64,000 bases of DNA, taken from Pseudoalteromonas piscicida. Lineage in GTDB: Bacteria > Pseudomonadota > Gammaproteobacteria > Enterobacterales > Alteromonadaceae. This document shows, one piece after another, positions 19,228 to 28,037 of this stretch. The position numbers and the translations under genes are program-made. Location: the NCBI RefSeq assembly GCF_000238315.3, contig NZ_CP011924.1:1032501-1096500 (forward strand). The letters are read 5' to 3'. Below the pieces are notes generated by a model. That model did not search any database. It saw only the letters and a list, made by a program, of their open reading frames with translations, and was not told the DNA's origin. Within the stretch, counting starts at the first letter, position 1, and the number at the start of each line of letters is the position of its first letter.

Positions 19228-20654
19228 ATGTATTTGCTACGTATTTTTTTGTGGCTAAGCTGCATTTCTGCTTCAGCAAACGAGCTCCCTAGTATTGAAA
19301 AAATAGAAACATTTGCAACTAACTATCATCTCAATCTCAGCATTCATACACAAACAAGCAGTCTATCTGGCAGCGCAACGATAACGGTTAAAAACCAAGG
19401 AACAACACCAACTAGAGTAATCCCTTTAAGACTTTATCGCTTGCTTAGTGTAGTCAGTATCACTTCGGAAGCGGGTAAATCCCTCAACTATACACAACGA
19501 GTAGTAAGTAATATTGATGACTCACTATTTCAGTCTAATTATATTAAATTATCGTTATCTGAGACGCTCCAACCAGATCAACAAACAACTTTTACTGTTA
19601 ATTATTCTGGCCATATAAAGGGATATGTGGAAACTGGGATGGGTTATATTAAAGATGACATCACCCCTTTATTTTCTATTATTCGTATGGACGCATATGC
19701 TTACCCGCTCATCACAGTGCCTGATGATAGGGTAAATCGCGCGTCACGCTTTTGGCAGAAGTTGTATAACTACACTGCTGACATCGAAGTGGATAGTGGC
19801 TTAGTAGTAGCAAATGGTGGCATTTTACTAGGCGTAATAGAAACCAGTCATGGTCGAAAGGTGTATTCATACAAAAACCAGAAACCCTCATGGAGAATGG
19901 ACTTCATGGTTGCACCATATACCGTGACAAAAGGACATGGCTTTAAGCTATTTACGTTCCTGGAGATAAATATGCAACTGACTATATAGAAAAGGCAAAG
20001 CAAACTATAACACTGTATGAAAGTTGGTTTGGTCAACGTCAAAGTACTGGTGAGTTTAGTTTTATAGAGATCCCAAAGGGGTTTGGTGCTCAAGCTGACG
20101 TTACCGCAATTATCCAAGACAGCGAAGGGTTTGTGGAGGTAACCCGCCTGTATCATGAACTTAGTCATTTATGGGATCCACGTTCGAATGAAAGTTACTC
20201 ACCGCGTTGGAATGAAGGCAAGGCGACCTTTTTAGAGTATTTAACGGATTCGCGGTTGAATAAAACGGTGTCTTTAAGCTCGCATATGACAAACGTGTTA
20301 AAACGGGCAAAGAAACAATTTGTTAAACAGCCAAAATATTTAACGACTACGTTTGAAGAATATGGCAAAGCGGGGCTTAATGCCTATTCGGTAGGGGCGC
20401 TATTTTTTGCGCTCTTGCATCATGAGCTAGGAGAGGAAAGGTTTAATCATTTACTACGTACTTTTTATGCAGAACATGTTAAAAGCGGAGCATCAACAGG
20501 CGACTTTATCCTTGCACTGCGTGACTTGAAAAACCCTAACATTGATTGGATATTATCTCGTTGGGTGAATAGCCATAGGTTCACGCTTGATATTTTAGAC
20601 GCTACCAACTTTGAGCACTTCATCATGTTGAGTATAAGAAGCAGTAAAATATAA
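19228..20654 (+). pseudogene. Frameshifted M1-like (gluzincin) metallopeptidase
   Basis: One gene is broken into two reading frames. Positions 19228-19989 encode a signal peptide (MYLLRIFLWLSCISASA) and an N-terminal domain resembling M1 aminopeptidases; from about 19953 the other frame continues smoothly (YVPGDKYATDYIEKAKQT) through HELSHLWDP (zinc HExxH at 20154-20168) and WNEGKATFLE (third ligand Glu), to a stop at 20654. Inserting one T in the TTT at 19951-19953 restores a single frame of about 475 residues. As read, it cannot make a full-length product. A real single-base deletion or a sequencing error in a T-run are both possible. The family assignment is tentative because the protein is shorter than true M1 enzymes. 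Confidence 0.75.
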
Positions 20655-20665
20655 ACAACCCAAAT

Positions 20666-20695
20666 AAAAAAGCTACCGATAAGAGGTAGCTTTTT
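20666..20695. terminator. Bidirectional terminator between convergent genes
   Basis: Stem AAAAAGCTACC / GGTAGCTTTTT with a 7-nt loop, lying between the peptidase pseudogene on the plus strand and the TonB receptor on the minus strand. A- and T-runs on both sides suit termination in both directions. Confidence 0.88.
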
Positions 20696-20722
20696 GGTTT
20701 CTATAAAAGAAAGGAATCGGTA

Positions 20723-23182
20723 TTAAAAGTAGCCTCTGATACCAAGCTTAATGTTACGACCTGGAAGTGGGGCTTGCTCTTTGATAAACGAGCTATGCAC
20801 AAAGCCGAGTTCATTAGTCAAATTATCAAGGTTAACATAACCAACCATGTCACTGCCCATAAACTCAAAGTCATAGTTAAATGACATATCCACTAACGTA
20901 TAGCCCTTAGTTTCACTTTCATAGCTGGCGATGTTGTCTTGCTTGAAGTAATGCGTCACTGTGAAGTTAGCAGTTAAGTTCTCGTAACTGTGTTCGTAAT
21001 CAAGACCTAGCTTGTTACTTGGGATACGTGGTAAATATTCGTCGTTATCTAACTTGGCTGTTAGCGAGTCACCAAACACTTTAACGCGTGCAAAGTTGCT
21101 TAATTTGTAATGGGCATCAAACTCAAGACCGTATAGTTTGGCATCACTGCTTTCAAACTTAAACACTGGAACAGCGCCTTCATGTTCGTGATCTGCCACT
21201 TCTAAACCGTGCTCTGGACTATAGATATAGTCTGTTAATGCTTGATAGTAGAAGTTTTCGATGTCGTTATAGAAGAAGTTAACGGTATAGCCAAAGTCAC
21301 CTGAGAACTTTCTAAAGCTGATGTCTAAGTTGTTTGATGTCTCTTGTTCAATATCTTGTGGCTCAAAGTGTAAATGATCGCCTTCTAGCTCATAACCAAG
21401 CCCTAGCTCATAGGTGCTGGTTGCGATATGAATACCATTTGAAAGAAGTTCCGCGGTTAATGGTGCGCGCTCCGAGCGAGACAGCGAAACAGCAACGTTT
21501 TGACCTTCAGCAAAGTCGTACACACCACCAATAGATAAGCTTAGATTAGTCATTTCTAGGTCATAAGAAATAAACCCATTATCTAAGTTACCACCATGGT
21601 CGTGGTCGTGTTCACCTTCATGGTCATGGTCATGGTCATGGTCATGGTCGTTTTCGTACGCTTCCAGTTGGTTACCTTTACTTGATAGCTGGTAGTCTTC
21701 GATTCGAGCACCTAACTCAAGCGTAAAATCTCCAAAGCGACGTTCTTCAAGGATATAAAGTGCGTGCGTTTTGGTATTGGTCGATGGTGTAAAAGCTTCT
21801 TCACCGTTCGCGGCGTAATCGCTGTCGGAGAAATGATAACCAACAGTGCCGTGCCACTCTCCTAAGCGGTGCTCCGCCGTTAAGCGTAACTCAGTTGTAT
21901 CATTCTCAAATACAGTACCAATATTTCCATCTTCAATTTCAGCGTGTTCATAATCGGTGTAGCCGACACGTAGACCAACAGATTCAAGCCAATCACTGTG
22001 TACTGCATAATTTACAAGCCCTTGCCAACGATCTTGCTTTACTCGAGCAAATACGGATTCTTCTTCGTGGTCATGTCCTTCTTCTTCATGTTCGTGATCA
22101 TGGTCATGACCAATATGAGAGTGAGCAGGAATGCCATAGTCCGTATCAACACGGCCATAAGAGAAACCAACGGTCAGATGATCGCCGACGTAACTTGTAC
22201 CTAAGTTAAATTGCTCAGAGTCGATAAAGGTATTATCGACGCGACTGGCGTACTCTGTTTCATGCTCTTCTGCTTCGTGGGCATGATCTTCGCCCTCATG
22301 TTCATGCTCGTGTTCTTCATGTTCGTCATGAGGTAGCGCAAAATTTGGGGTTTCATAGTCACCACCTTTACGCTTAACGCCATCGAAATGGAAGTTAAAG
22401 CCGTCAAAGCCTGATTCTAATAACACCGCAAAGGTATTGGTATTTGAGTTGGTATCATGGCTATAGTCGGCAGCGGCCTGAAGGCTTTCGATCACATCAG
22501 TCGGAATACGATTATCAACGACATTAACCACACCACCTATTGCACCTGAGCCGTATAGTAGGGTAGCTGGGCCTCTTAGCACTTCAATCTGTTGCGCGGC
22601 TAGCGAGTCATTAGTGTTGGCGTGATCTGGACCAACGCGCGAGGCATCGCTACTGTCTAACCCATTTTGTGTGATTTTGACTCTCGGTCCATCTAAGCCA
22701 CGAATGATTGGGCTTGAACTCACCGGACCAAAGTAACTAGCATTGATCCCTGGTTGGCCTTTTAGTGTTTCACCCAATGTGGGTTTTGCACGGTTTTTTA
22801 GTTCATCACCGCTTAATACACTTACTGGAGAGGTCATTTCCATACTATTTTTGTGCAGGGCAGAAGAATAAACAACTATGCTCTCAACGGACGTTGGTGT
22901 TAGCTCAACACGTACGAAACCTTGTTCTTCGGTAACATTAATACGATGGTCTAAGTAGTTTGGCTTTGAGATATGAAGCTGCGAGTCAGCATCAAGCTCA
23001 ATCGTAAATTGGCCAAATTTATCTGACTTTACCGATTTGCTTTTGCCATGAAGGTGGATAGTGGCGTTACTGAGCGGTTGGTTGTTTGCATCAACCACTT
23101 TACCTGTTAGTTGTGCAGCATAAGCTGGCGCTGCACCTATTATTGAAATTAATGCGCTGGCGATAAGAGACTGCTTAAACAT
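20723..23182 (-). CDS. TonB-dependent outer-membrane receptor, probably for zinc
   Basis: 819 residues. A signal peptide ends at AYA-A (residue 22), followed by a carboxypeptidase-regulatory-like beta-sandwich (GKVVDANNQPLSNATIHLHG), the plug domain (about 115-230, with RGLDGPRVKI and VLRGPATLLYGSGAIGGVVNV) and a beta barrel ending in an aromatic residue (LGIRGYF). Three loops are extremely rich in His, Asp and Glu at about residues 281-307, 351-376 and 509-531, suggesting metal capture outside the cell, as in ZnuD-like receptors. Two Zur-box-like palindromes lie upstream. Together these favour zinc as substrate; another divalent metal is possible. No TonB box was assigned. Confidence 0.88.
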   Translation of the reverse strand: MFKQSLIASALISIIGAAPAYAAQLTGKVVDANNQPLSNATIHLHGKSKSVKSDKFGQFTIELDADSQLHISKPNYLDHRINVTEEQGFVRVELTPTSVESIVVYSSALHKNSMEMTSPVSVLSGDELKNRAKPTLGETLKGQPGINASYFGPVSSSPIIRGLDGPRVKITQNGLDSSDASRVGPDHANTNDSLAAQQIEVLRGPATLLYGSGAIGGVVNVVDNRIPTDVIESLQAAADYSHDTNSNTNTFAVLLESGFDGFNFHFDGVKRKGGDYETPNFALPHDEHEEHEHEHEGEDHAHEAEEHETEYASRVDNTFIDSEQFNLGTSYVGDHLTVGFSYGRVDTDYGIPAHSHIGHDHDHEHEEEGHDHEEESVFARVKQDRWQGLVNYAVHSDWLESVGLRVGYTDYEHAEIEDGNIGTVFENDTTELRLTAEHRLGEWHGTVGYHFSDSDYAANGEEAFTPSTNTKTHALYILEERRFGDFTLELGARIEDYQLSSKGNQLEAYENDHDHDHDHDHEGEHDHDHGGNLDNGFISYDLEMTNLSLSIGGVYDFAEGQNVAVSLSRSERAPLTAELLSNGIHIATSTYELGLGYELEGDHLHFEPQDIEQETSNNLDISFRKFSGDFGYTVNFFYNDIENFYYQALTDYIYSPEHGLEVADHEHEGAVPVFKFESSDAKLYGLEFDAHYKLSNFARVKVFGDSLTAKLDNDEYLPRIPSNKLGLDYEHSYENLTANFTVTHYFKQDNIASYESETKGYTLVDMSFNYDFEFMGSDMVGYVNLDNLTNELGFVHSSFIKEQAPLPGRNIKLGIRGYF

Positions 23183-23240
23183 ATTTTTATTACCACGAGT
23201 TAGGTTATGTATTGAACGAGTGAGCTGTTCTACTAATAGA

Positions 23241-23253
23241 GTGATAATATAAC
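23241..23253. promoter_or_regulatory. Candidate Zur box (imperfect)
   Basis: GTGATAATATAAC, differing at one base from the palindrome GTTATA-N-TATAAC. It lies 59 nt upstream of the receptor ATG, nearer to that gene than the perfect copy at 23279. Confidence 0.6.
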
Positions 23254-23278
23254 ACTACAAATTTTGCGGATCAATAAC

Positions 23279-23291
23279 GTTATACTATAAC
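23279..23291. promoter_or_regulatory. Candidate Zur box (perfect palindrome)
   Basis: GTTATACTATAAC is a perfect palindrome matching the core of the gammaproteobacterial zinc uptake regulator site (GTTATA-N-TATAAC). It sits between the divergent TonB receptor and YaeQ genes, so it could act on both. Confidence 0.7.
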
Positions 23292-23356
23292 TTAGTTATT
23301 GTTGAAATTAGAATTACAGCTATAGTTAAGAAACAAGCTAAAGTGAGCACAACATA

Positions 23357-23881
23357 ATGAATAAGCCATTTATTTTCAAGGCAAGGATTAAGGTTGCTGA
23401 CTTATTTCACCATAGCCACCATGAAGAAGCGTTTACTACTGCCATGTTGTCAAAAGAAAGTAGCGAGCACTTTGCGATGAAACTGCTTGGGATCTGCGCA
23501 CTATCTTTTGATAAGCCGGCAAAGTGGAGCAAGGCGGAGAAAAAATATTGGCCGGATGTATGGCTAGAAGATGACAACGAACAGGTTGAAGTCGCTTTGT
23601 TTATTGGTACCTTAGAAGTCGATGAGATACTCAAGTATGAAAAGCTTTATACTAAGGTTGTGGTGTTGTGTGCTGGCGGTGAGCAATGGTTTGAAGAGCG
23701 TCGAGCGCAATTACAGTTTATTGGATCTTTCTCTGTGTTTAGTATTCCCACGGACTTTGTAGCTGAATTGTGTGAAATGCTGACGCGAAGTTTGCATTGG
23801 GATGTGATTTTTGAAAATGGGGCGATGAGTGTTACTGATAGTGAACACTATATTCGTACTCAAATTACCAAGCTGATTTAA
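23357..23881 (+). CDS. YaeQ family protein
   Basis: 174 residues, close to E. coli YaeQ (181). The start IFKARIKVADLFHH matches the family start (KATVNVADL), and the conserved spacing of the WPDVWLEDD and VALFIGTL segments also fits. YaeQ has a nuclease-like (PD-(D/E)XK-type) fold and has been associated with RfaH-related phenotypes, but its biochemical role is unsettled. It is divergent from the TonB receptor across a spacer with two Zur-box-like sites; whether zinc status affects it is unknown. It ends convergently with yfaE. Confidence 0.82.
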   Translation: MNKPFIFKARIKVADLFHHSHHEEAFTTAMLSKESSEHFAMKLLGICALSFDKPAKWSKAEKKYWPDVWLEDDNEQVEVALFIGTLEVDEILKYEKLYTKVVVLCAGGEQWFEERRAQLQFIGSFSVFSIPTDFVAELCEMLTRSLHWDVIFENGAMSVTDSEHYIRTQITKLI

Positions 23882-23940
23882 GGCATTAGTTAGGGATAAC
23901 GGCTGTTAGAGAACAAATTACTCTCTCGTGTTTTGGTTAT

Positions 23941-24213
23941 TTACGGCAACTCTATTTTAATATGGCTTGTGGGTCTGCTACAGCACAATAAAATTTCCCC
24001 ATCTCTCACAAAAGCAAGTGGTTCGTTCGCGTACTGTGTTTGTCCCTCGATGAGTTTGGCGCGGCAGGCGCCGCAAAAACCCTCGCGACATTGATAGGGG
24101 ACTTCAATATTTGCGGCTTCAAGTGTTTCGAGTATCGAAGACGAAGAAGCCACATATTCCAGTGGCTCCTTAATATTCTCAACCTGAATTAGGAAGGGTG
24201 GCTTTTCAACCAT
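23941..24213 (-). CDS. yfaE: 2Fe-2S ferredoxin-like protein YfaE
   Basis: 90 residues. Plant-type ferredoxin cysteines lie at 42, 47 and 50 (CREGFCGAC), with the fourth in EILLCCSRP near residue 82. In E. coli YfaE helps maintain the diferric-tyrosyl cofactor of ribonucleotide reductase subunit NrdB. Here the gene overlaps the nrdB stop by one base, the same position as in E. coli, which makes the assignment firm. It is the last gene of the nrdA-nrdB-yfaE operon. Confidence 0.94.
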   Translation of the reverse strand: MVEKPPFLIQVENIKEPLEYVASSSSILETLEAANIEVPYQCREGFCGACRAKLIEGQTQYANEPLAFVRDGEILLCCSRPTSHIKIELP

Positions 24214-25343
24214 TACAGGTCGAAATCGCCAAAGTCTGAGGCATCAACTTCAGAGTCGATTTGTCCAACAAGGTATGAGCTGATCTCAGCTTCCTGTGGT
24301 GCAACCTGAACATTGTCAGAAACAAGCCAAGCATTGATCCACGGAATAGGATTCGATTTGGTCTCAAATTGCGTTGGTAAACCAACTGCTGCCATACGAA
24401 TATTTGTGATGTACTCAACGTATTGACACAAAATATCTTTGTTTAGGCCAATCATTGAACCGTCTTTAAACAGGTACTCAGCCCATTCTTTTTCTTGCTC
24501 AGCTGCTTCAACAAACATCTTAATTGCTTCTTCACGGCATTGTGCTGCCACGATAGACATTTCTGGATCGTCTTTGCCTTCTTGCATGATATTCAGCATA
24601 TGCTGTGTGCCAGACAAATGAAGCGCCTCATCACGAGCAATTAGCTTGATTATCTTTGCATTACCTTCCATAAGCTCTCGCTCAGCAAAAGCAAATGAGC
24701 AAGCAAAGCTCACGTAGAAGCGGATCGCTTCTAAGATGTTTACTGACATGATGCAAAGGTACAGAAGCTTTTTCAGCTCAAACAAATTAATGACGACCGT
24801 TGTGCCGTTAATTTCATGTTTTCCTTCACCGTACTGATTATAAAGGCTTACCTTTTCAATCAGTTCGTCGTAATACTTGGTCACTGCATCCGCACGTTCA
24901 ACAATTTTGTCATTGCCCACAATGTCGTCAAAGATCACTTCCGGGTTTTGCGTCACATTACGAATAATGTGAGTGTAAGAGCGACTGTGGATCGTTTCAC
25001 TAAATGCCCAAGTTTCGATCCAAGTTTCAAGCTCAGGAATGGAGACGATCGGCAAAAGTGCAACGTTTGGAGAGCGACCTTGCACACTGTCTAGCAATGT
25101 TTGATATTTTAGGTTGCTCAAAAAGATATGTCTTTCGTGCTCAGGAAGTGCCTGGAAGTCCAATCTATCCTTACTTACGTCTACTTCTTCTGGACGCCAG
25201 AAAAACGATAATTGCTTTTCAATTAGCTTTTCGAAAATAGGGAACTTCTGTTGGTCGTAGCGAGATACATTAACAGTTTGCCCGAAAAACATCGGTTCTT
25301 TTAATTGGTCGTTATGATTTCTGCTAAACGTAGAATATGCCAT
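24213..25343 (-). CDS. nrdB: Ribonucleoside-diphosphate reductase class Ia, beta subunit
   Basis: 376 residues from this ATG, exactly the E. coli length. Carries the diiron centre and tyrosyl radical: the radical Tyr lies in [11 protein letters not shown] near residue 122, and iron ligands in [10 protein letters not shown] and LIARDEALH are intact. The C-terminal tail [11 protein letters not shown] docks on NrdA. An upstream TTG (25358) would add five residues but lacks sensible spacing; [21 protein letters not shown] aligns with E. coli from ATG 25343. A terminator-like hairpin stands between nrdA and this gene, so its expression may differ from nrdA. Confidence 0.96.
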   Translation of the reverse strand: MAYSTFSRNHNDQLKEPMFFGQTVNVSRYDQQKFPIFEKLIEKQLSFFWRPEEVDVSKDRLDFQALPEHERHIFLSNLKYQTLLDSVQGRSPNVALLPIVSIPELETWIETWAFSETIHSRSYTHIIRNVTQNPEVIFDDIVGNDKIVERADAVTKYYDELIEKVSLYNQYGEGKHEINGTTVVINLFELKKLLYLCIMSVNILEAIRFYVSFACSFAFAERELMEGNAKIIKLIARDEALHLSGTQHMLNIMQEGKDDPEMSIVAAQCREEAIKMFVEAAEQEKEWAEYLFKDGSMIGLNKDILCQYVEYITNIRMAAVGLPTQFETKSNPIPWINAWLVSDNVQVAPQEAEISSYLVGQIDSEVDASDFGDFDL

Positions 25344-25363
25344 AAATGTGTTACTCAATACCT

Positions 25364-25388
25364 AAAAAAGCGGGTGAAGACCACCCGC
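25364..25388 (-). terminator. Terminator-like hairpin between nrdA and nrdB
   Basis: On the minus strand GCGGGTG-GTCTT-CACCCGC is followed directly by TTTTTT, a canonical intrinsic terminator form. It lies 8 nt after the nrdA stop and 20 nt before the nrdB start, inside an operon, so it may only attenuate or stabilise the nrdA message. Confidence 0.75.
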
Positions 25389-25396
25389 ATAAAAAG

Positions 25397-27682
25397 TTAT
25401 ATCTTACAAGCGCCGCCTTCACAGCCATCGTCTTCTGCTTCTGGTTTCAACTCATCTTGAGCATCCGAAGCACCGTCGCGGGTATTATGGTAGTAAAGTG
25501 TCTTAACACCAAGTTTGTACGCGGTGAGTAAGTCTTTTAGCAATAGCTTCATAGGAACTTTACCCGCTTCAAACTTACTTGGATCATAATTGGTATTTGC
25601 AGAGATAGTTTGATCGATGAACTTCTGCATAATACCAACTAGCGCAAGGTAACCATCGTTAGATGGAATATCCCAAAGTAGCTCATAGTTGTCTTTGAGG
25701 CGGTCGTACTCTGGTACAACTTGCTTCAAGATACCATCTTTACTCGCTTTGACACTGATATGGCCACGAGGTGGTTCAATGCCGTTTGTCGCATTTGAAA
25801 TTTGCGATGATGTTTCCGATGGCATCAAGGCTGACAACGTTGAGTTACGCATACCGTGTTCTTGGATACTTGCTCTTAATGCATCCCAGTCAAGTTGTAA
25901 TGGCTCTTCACAGACTTTATCAAGGTCACGCTTATAGGTATCTATTGGCATGATACCTTGTGAATAAGTCGTCTCGTTAAACTTAGGACAAGCGCCGCGC
26001 TCTTTTGCCAGTTCATTCGATGCTTTCATCAGATAGTATTGAATAGCTTCAAATGTTCTGTGTGTTAGGCCGTTAGCGCTACCGTCTGAGTACTTAACAC
26101 CGTTCTTTGCAAGATAATAAGCAAAGTTAATCACACCGATACCCAGTGTACGGCGTCCCATCGTCGCATTGTACGCAGCAGGAACAGGGTAGTCTTGATA
26201 GTCTAATAGGTTATCAAGTGCGCGAACCGCCAGCTCTGCTAACTCTTCTAGCTCATCTAGAGACTTGATGGCACCTAAGTTAAATGCTGAAAGCGTACAA
26301 AGTGCAATTTCACCTTCAGGGTCATTTACATGGCTTAACGGCTTCGTTGGTAGTGCAATTTCAAGACATAGATTTGACTGGCGGATCGGTGCAACCTTAG
26401 AGTCAAACGGGCTGTGCGTATTACAGTGGTCAACGTTTTGTAGATAAATACGACCAGTGCTCGCACGCTCTTGTGCAAACATTGAGAATAATTCAATCGC
26501 TTTAATGCGTTTCTTACGAATAGACTCATCTTGCTCGTACTTAACATACAGTTCTTCGAATTTATCTTGATCTTCAAAGAATGCGTCGTAAAGACCTGGC
26601 ACATCTGATGGACTAAATAGCGTGATATAGTCGTCTTTAATTAGGCGGCTATACATGGTTTTGTTGAACTGCACGCCATAATCTAAATGACGCACGCGGT
26701 TTTCTTCAACACCACGGTTATTTTTTAGTACTAATAGGTTTTCAACTTCAAGATGCCAAAGCGGGTAGAATAGGGTAGCTGCGCCACCACGCACACCGCC
26801 TTGAGAACAGCTTTTAACGGCAGTTTGGAAGTGCTTATAAAACGGTATACATCCTGTGTGGTACGCTTCACCATTTCTGATTGGGCTACCTAGTGCACGA
26901 ATACGACCAGCGTTGATACCAATACCAGCACGCTGACTGACATATTTTACAATCGCAGAAGAAGTTGCGTTGATTGAATCTAGGCTATCGGCACATTCAA
27001 TCAGTACGCATGAGCTAAACTGACGTGTCGGCGTACGAACACCCGCCATAATTGGCGTTGGTAATGAAATTTTGAATGTTGAAACCGCATCGTAGAATCG
27101 CTTAATGTAATCTAGACGCGTTTCTTTCGGGTAGTTTGCAAACAGGCTTGCAGCAACAAGAACATATAAGAACTGCGCACTTTCATAGATCTCACCTGTT
27201 ACGCGGTTTTGTACAAGGTACTTACCTTCCAACTGCTTAACGGCTGCATAGCTGAAGTTCATATCTCGGCTATGGTCGATGTAGCTGTTTAGTTCATCAA
27301 ACTCTGCTTTTGTGTAGTCAGTGAGAAGGTGCTGATCATAGCGCTTGTCTTCAACCAGCTTTACCACGTGGTCGTGTAAGTGCGGCGGCTCAAAACAGCC
27401 ATAGGCTTTCTTACGCAAGTGGAAAATAGCCAAACGAGCGGCTAGATACTGATAATCTGGAGACTCTTTTGAGATCAGATCGGCTGCAGCTTTAATAATC
27501 GTTTCGTGGATATCACCAGTACGAATACCGTCATAAAACTGGATGTGTGACTTTAATTCAACCTGAGAAACTGAGACGTTATCTAGGCCTTCTGCCGCCC
27601 ATGTAATGACACGATGGATCTTATCTAGATCTAACGGTTCTTTGCGACCGTTTCTTTTGCATACAGATAGCTGTTGGTTCAT
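25397..27682 (-). CDS. nrdA: Ribonucleoside-diphosphate reductase class Ia, alpha subunit
   Basis: 761 residues, as in E. coli. Reduces ribonucleoside diphosphates to deoxy forms for DNA synthesis. An N-terminal ATP-cone (about 5-95) gives activity control by ATP and dATP. Active-site cysteines are visible in SSCVLIEC (C225 region), VDHCNTH and SNLCLEI, and the C-terminal shuttle pair is in GCEGGACKI. The operon nrdA-nrdB-yfaE is on the minus strand. A long 355-nt upstream region carries two NrdR boxes and a DnaA box, indicating control by dNTP status and by replication initiation. Confidence 0.97.
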   Translation of the reverse strand: MNQQLSVCKRNGRKEPLDLDKIHRVITWAAEGLDNVSVSQVELKSHIQFYDGIRTGDIHETIIKAAADLISKESPDYQYLAARLAIFHLRKKAYGCFEPPHLHDHVVKLVEDKRYDQHLLTDYTKAEFDELNSYIDHSRDMNFSYAAVKQLEGKYLVQNRVTGEIYESAQFLYVLVAASLFANYPKETRLDYIKRFYDAVSTFKISLPTPIMAGVRTPTRQFSSCVLIECADSLDSINATSSAIVKYVSQRAGIGINAGRIRALGSPIRNGEAYHTGCIPFYKHFQTAVKSCSQGGVRGGAATLFYPLWHLEVENLLVLKNNRGVEENRVRHLDYGVQFNKTMYSRLIKDDYITLFSPSDVPGLYDAFFEDQDKFEELYVKYEQDESIRKKRIKAIELFSMFAQERASTGRIYLQNVDHCNTHSPFDSKVAPIRQSNLCLEIALPTKPLSHVNDPEGEIALCTLSAFNLGAIKSLDELEELAELAVRALDNLLDYQDYPVPAAYNATMGRRTLGIGVINFAYYLAKNGVKYSDGSANGLTHRTFEAIQYYLMKASNELAKERGACPKFNETTYSQGIMPIDTYKRDLDKVCEEPLQLDWDALRASIQEHGMRNSTLSALMPSETSSQISNATNGIEPPRGHISVKASKDGILKQVVPEYDRLKDNYELLWDIPSNDGYLALVGIMQKFIDQTISANTNYDPSKFEAGKVPMKLLLKDLLTAYKLGVKTLYYHNTRDGASDAQDELKPEAEDDGCEGGACKI

Positions 27683-27750
27683 GTTATGTGCCTGTATTCC
27701 TTAGGAACGCGCTTTAGATATCGCACGAATATAAAATTGTTTAGCAAACC

Positions 27751-27766
27751 ACCACTATATATGGTG
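27751..27766. promoter_or_regulatory. NrdR box, proximal
   Basis: ACCACTATATATGGTG, close to the NrdR consensus ACAC-N-ATATAT-N-GTGT. It lies about 70 nt upstream of the nrdA ATG, a position that could block RNA polymerase. Confidence 0.7.
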
Positions 27767-27835
27767 CCCTAGTGGCTAGGGATCACAAGATAGTGGGGTT
27801 GACGTGAATTTGCAAGAGAACAACTCGGGCAGAAT

Positions 27836-27844
27836 TGTGGATAA
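27836..27844 (-). promoter_or_regulatory. DnaA box
   Basis: TGTGGATAA, the exact complement of the strong DnaA box TTATCCACA. DnaA is known to regulate nrdAB in E. coli, so a role in nrdA expression is likely. Confidence 0.7.
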
Positions 27845-28003
27845 GTTTGGGATAATTTATTTATGTAAGTATCCACTAACCTATGACAATCCACTTATCT
27901 GCCCACAAAGAAAAATCAACAAAAAGATGATGCTTTTCAGCAAAAATAAAAAAAAATTCTAACTGATTTTTTTCTACACAAATTCGTATCTATTATAGCA
28001 AAA

Positions 28004-28019
28004 ACACAATATATGGTGT
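28004..28019. promoter_or_regulatory. NrdR box, distal
   Basis: ACACAATATATGGTGT, a better consensus match than the proximal box. It lies about 240 nt further upstream, next to the end of gph; the spacing is far larger than the usual 30-40 nt between paired NrdR boxes. Confidence 0.65.
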
Positions 28020-28037
28020 TTTATTTTTTTATCGACA

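Larger units (their letters stand above)
27683..28037 (-). promoter_or_regulatory. nrdA upstream regulatory region
   Basis: A 355-nt gene-free spacer between gph and nrdA. Apart from the NrdR and DnaA sites listed separately, it is A+T-rich, with A-tracts around 27945-27960, and has further sites resembling degenerate DnaA boxes (AGTATCCAC near 27869, ACAATCCAC near 27887). No confident -35/-10 pair was identified. Confidence 0.6.

Noticed and set aside
21595..21655. The tandem CATGGT-type repeat as a CRISPR or minisatellite
   Set aside because: It encodes the His-Asp runs of the TonB receptor in frame and has no spacers.
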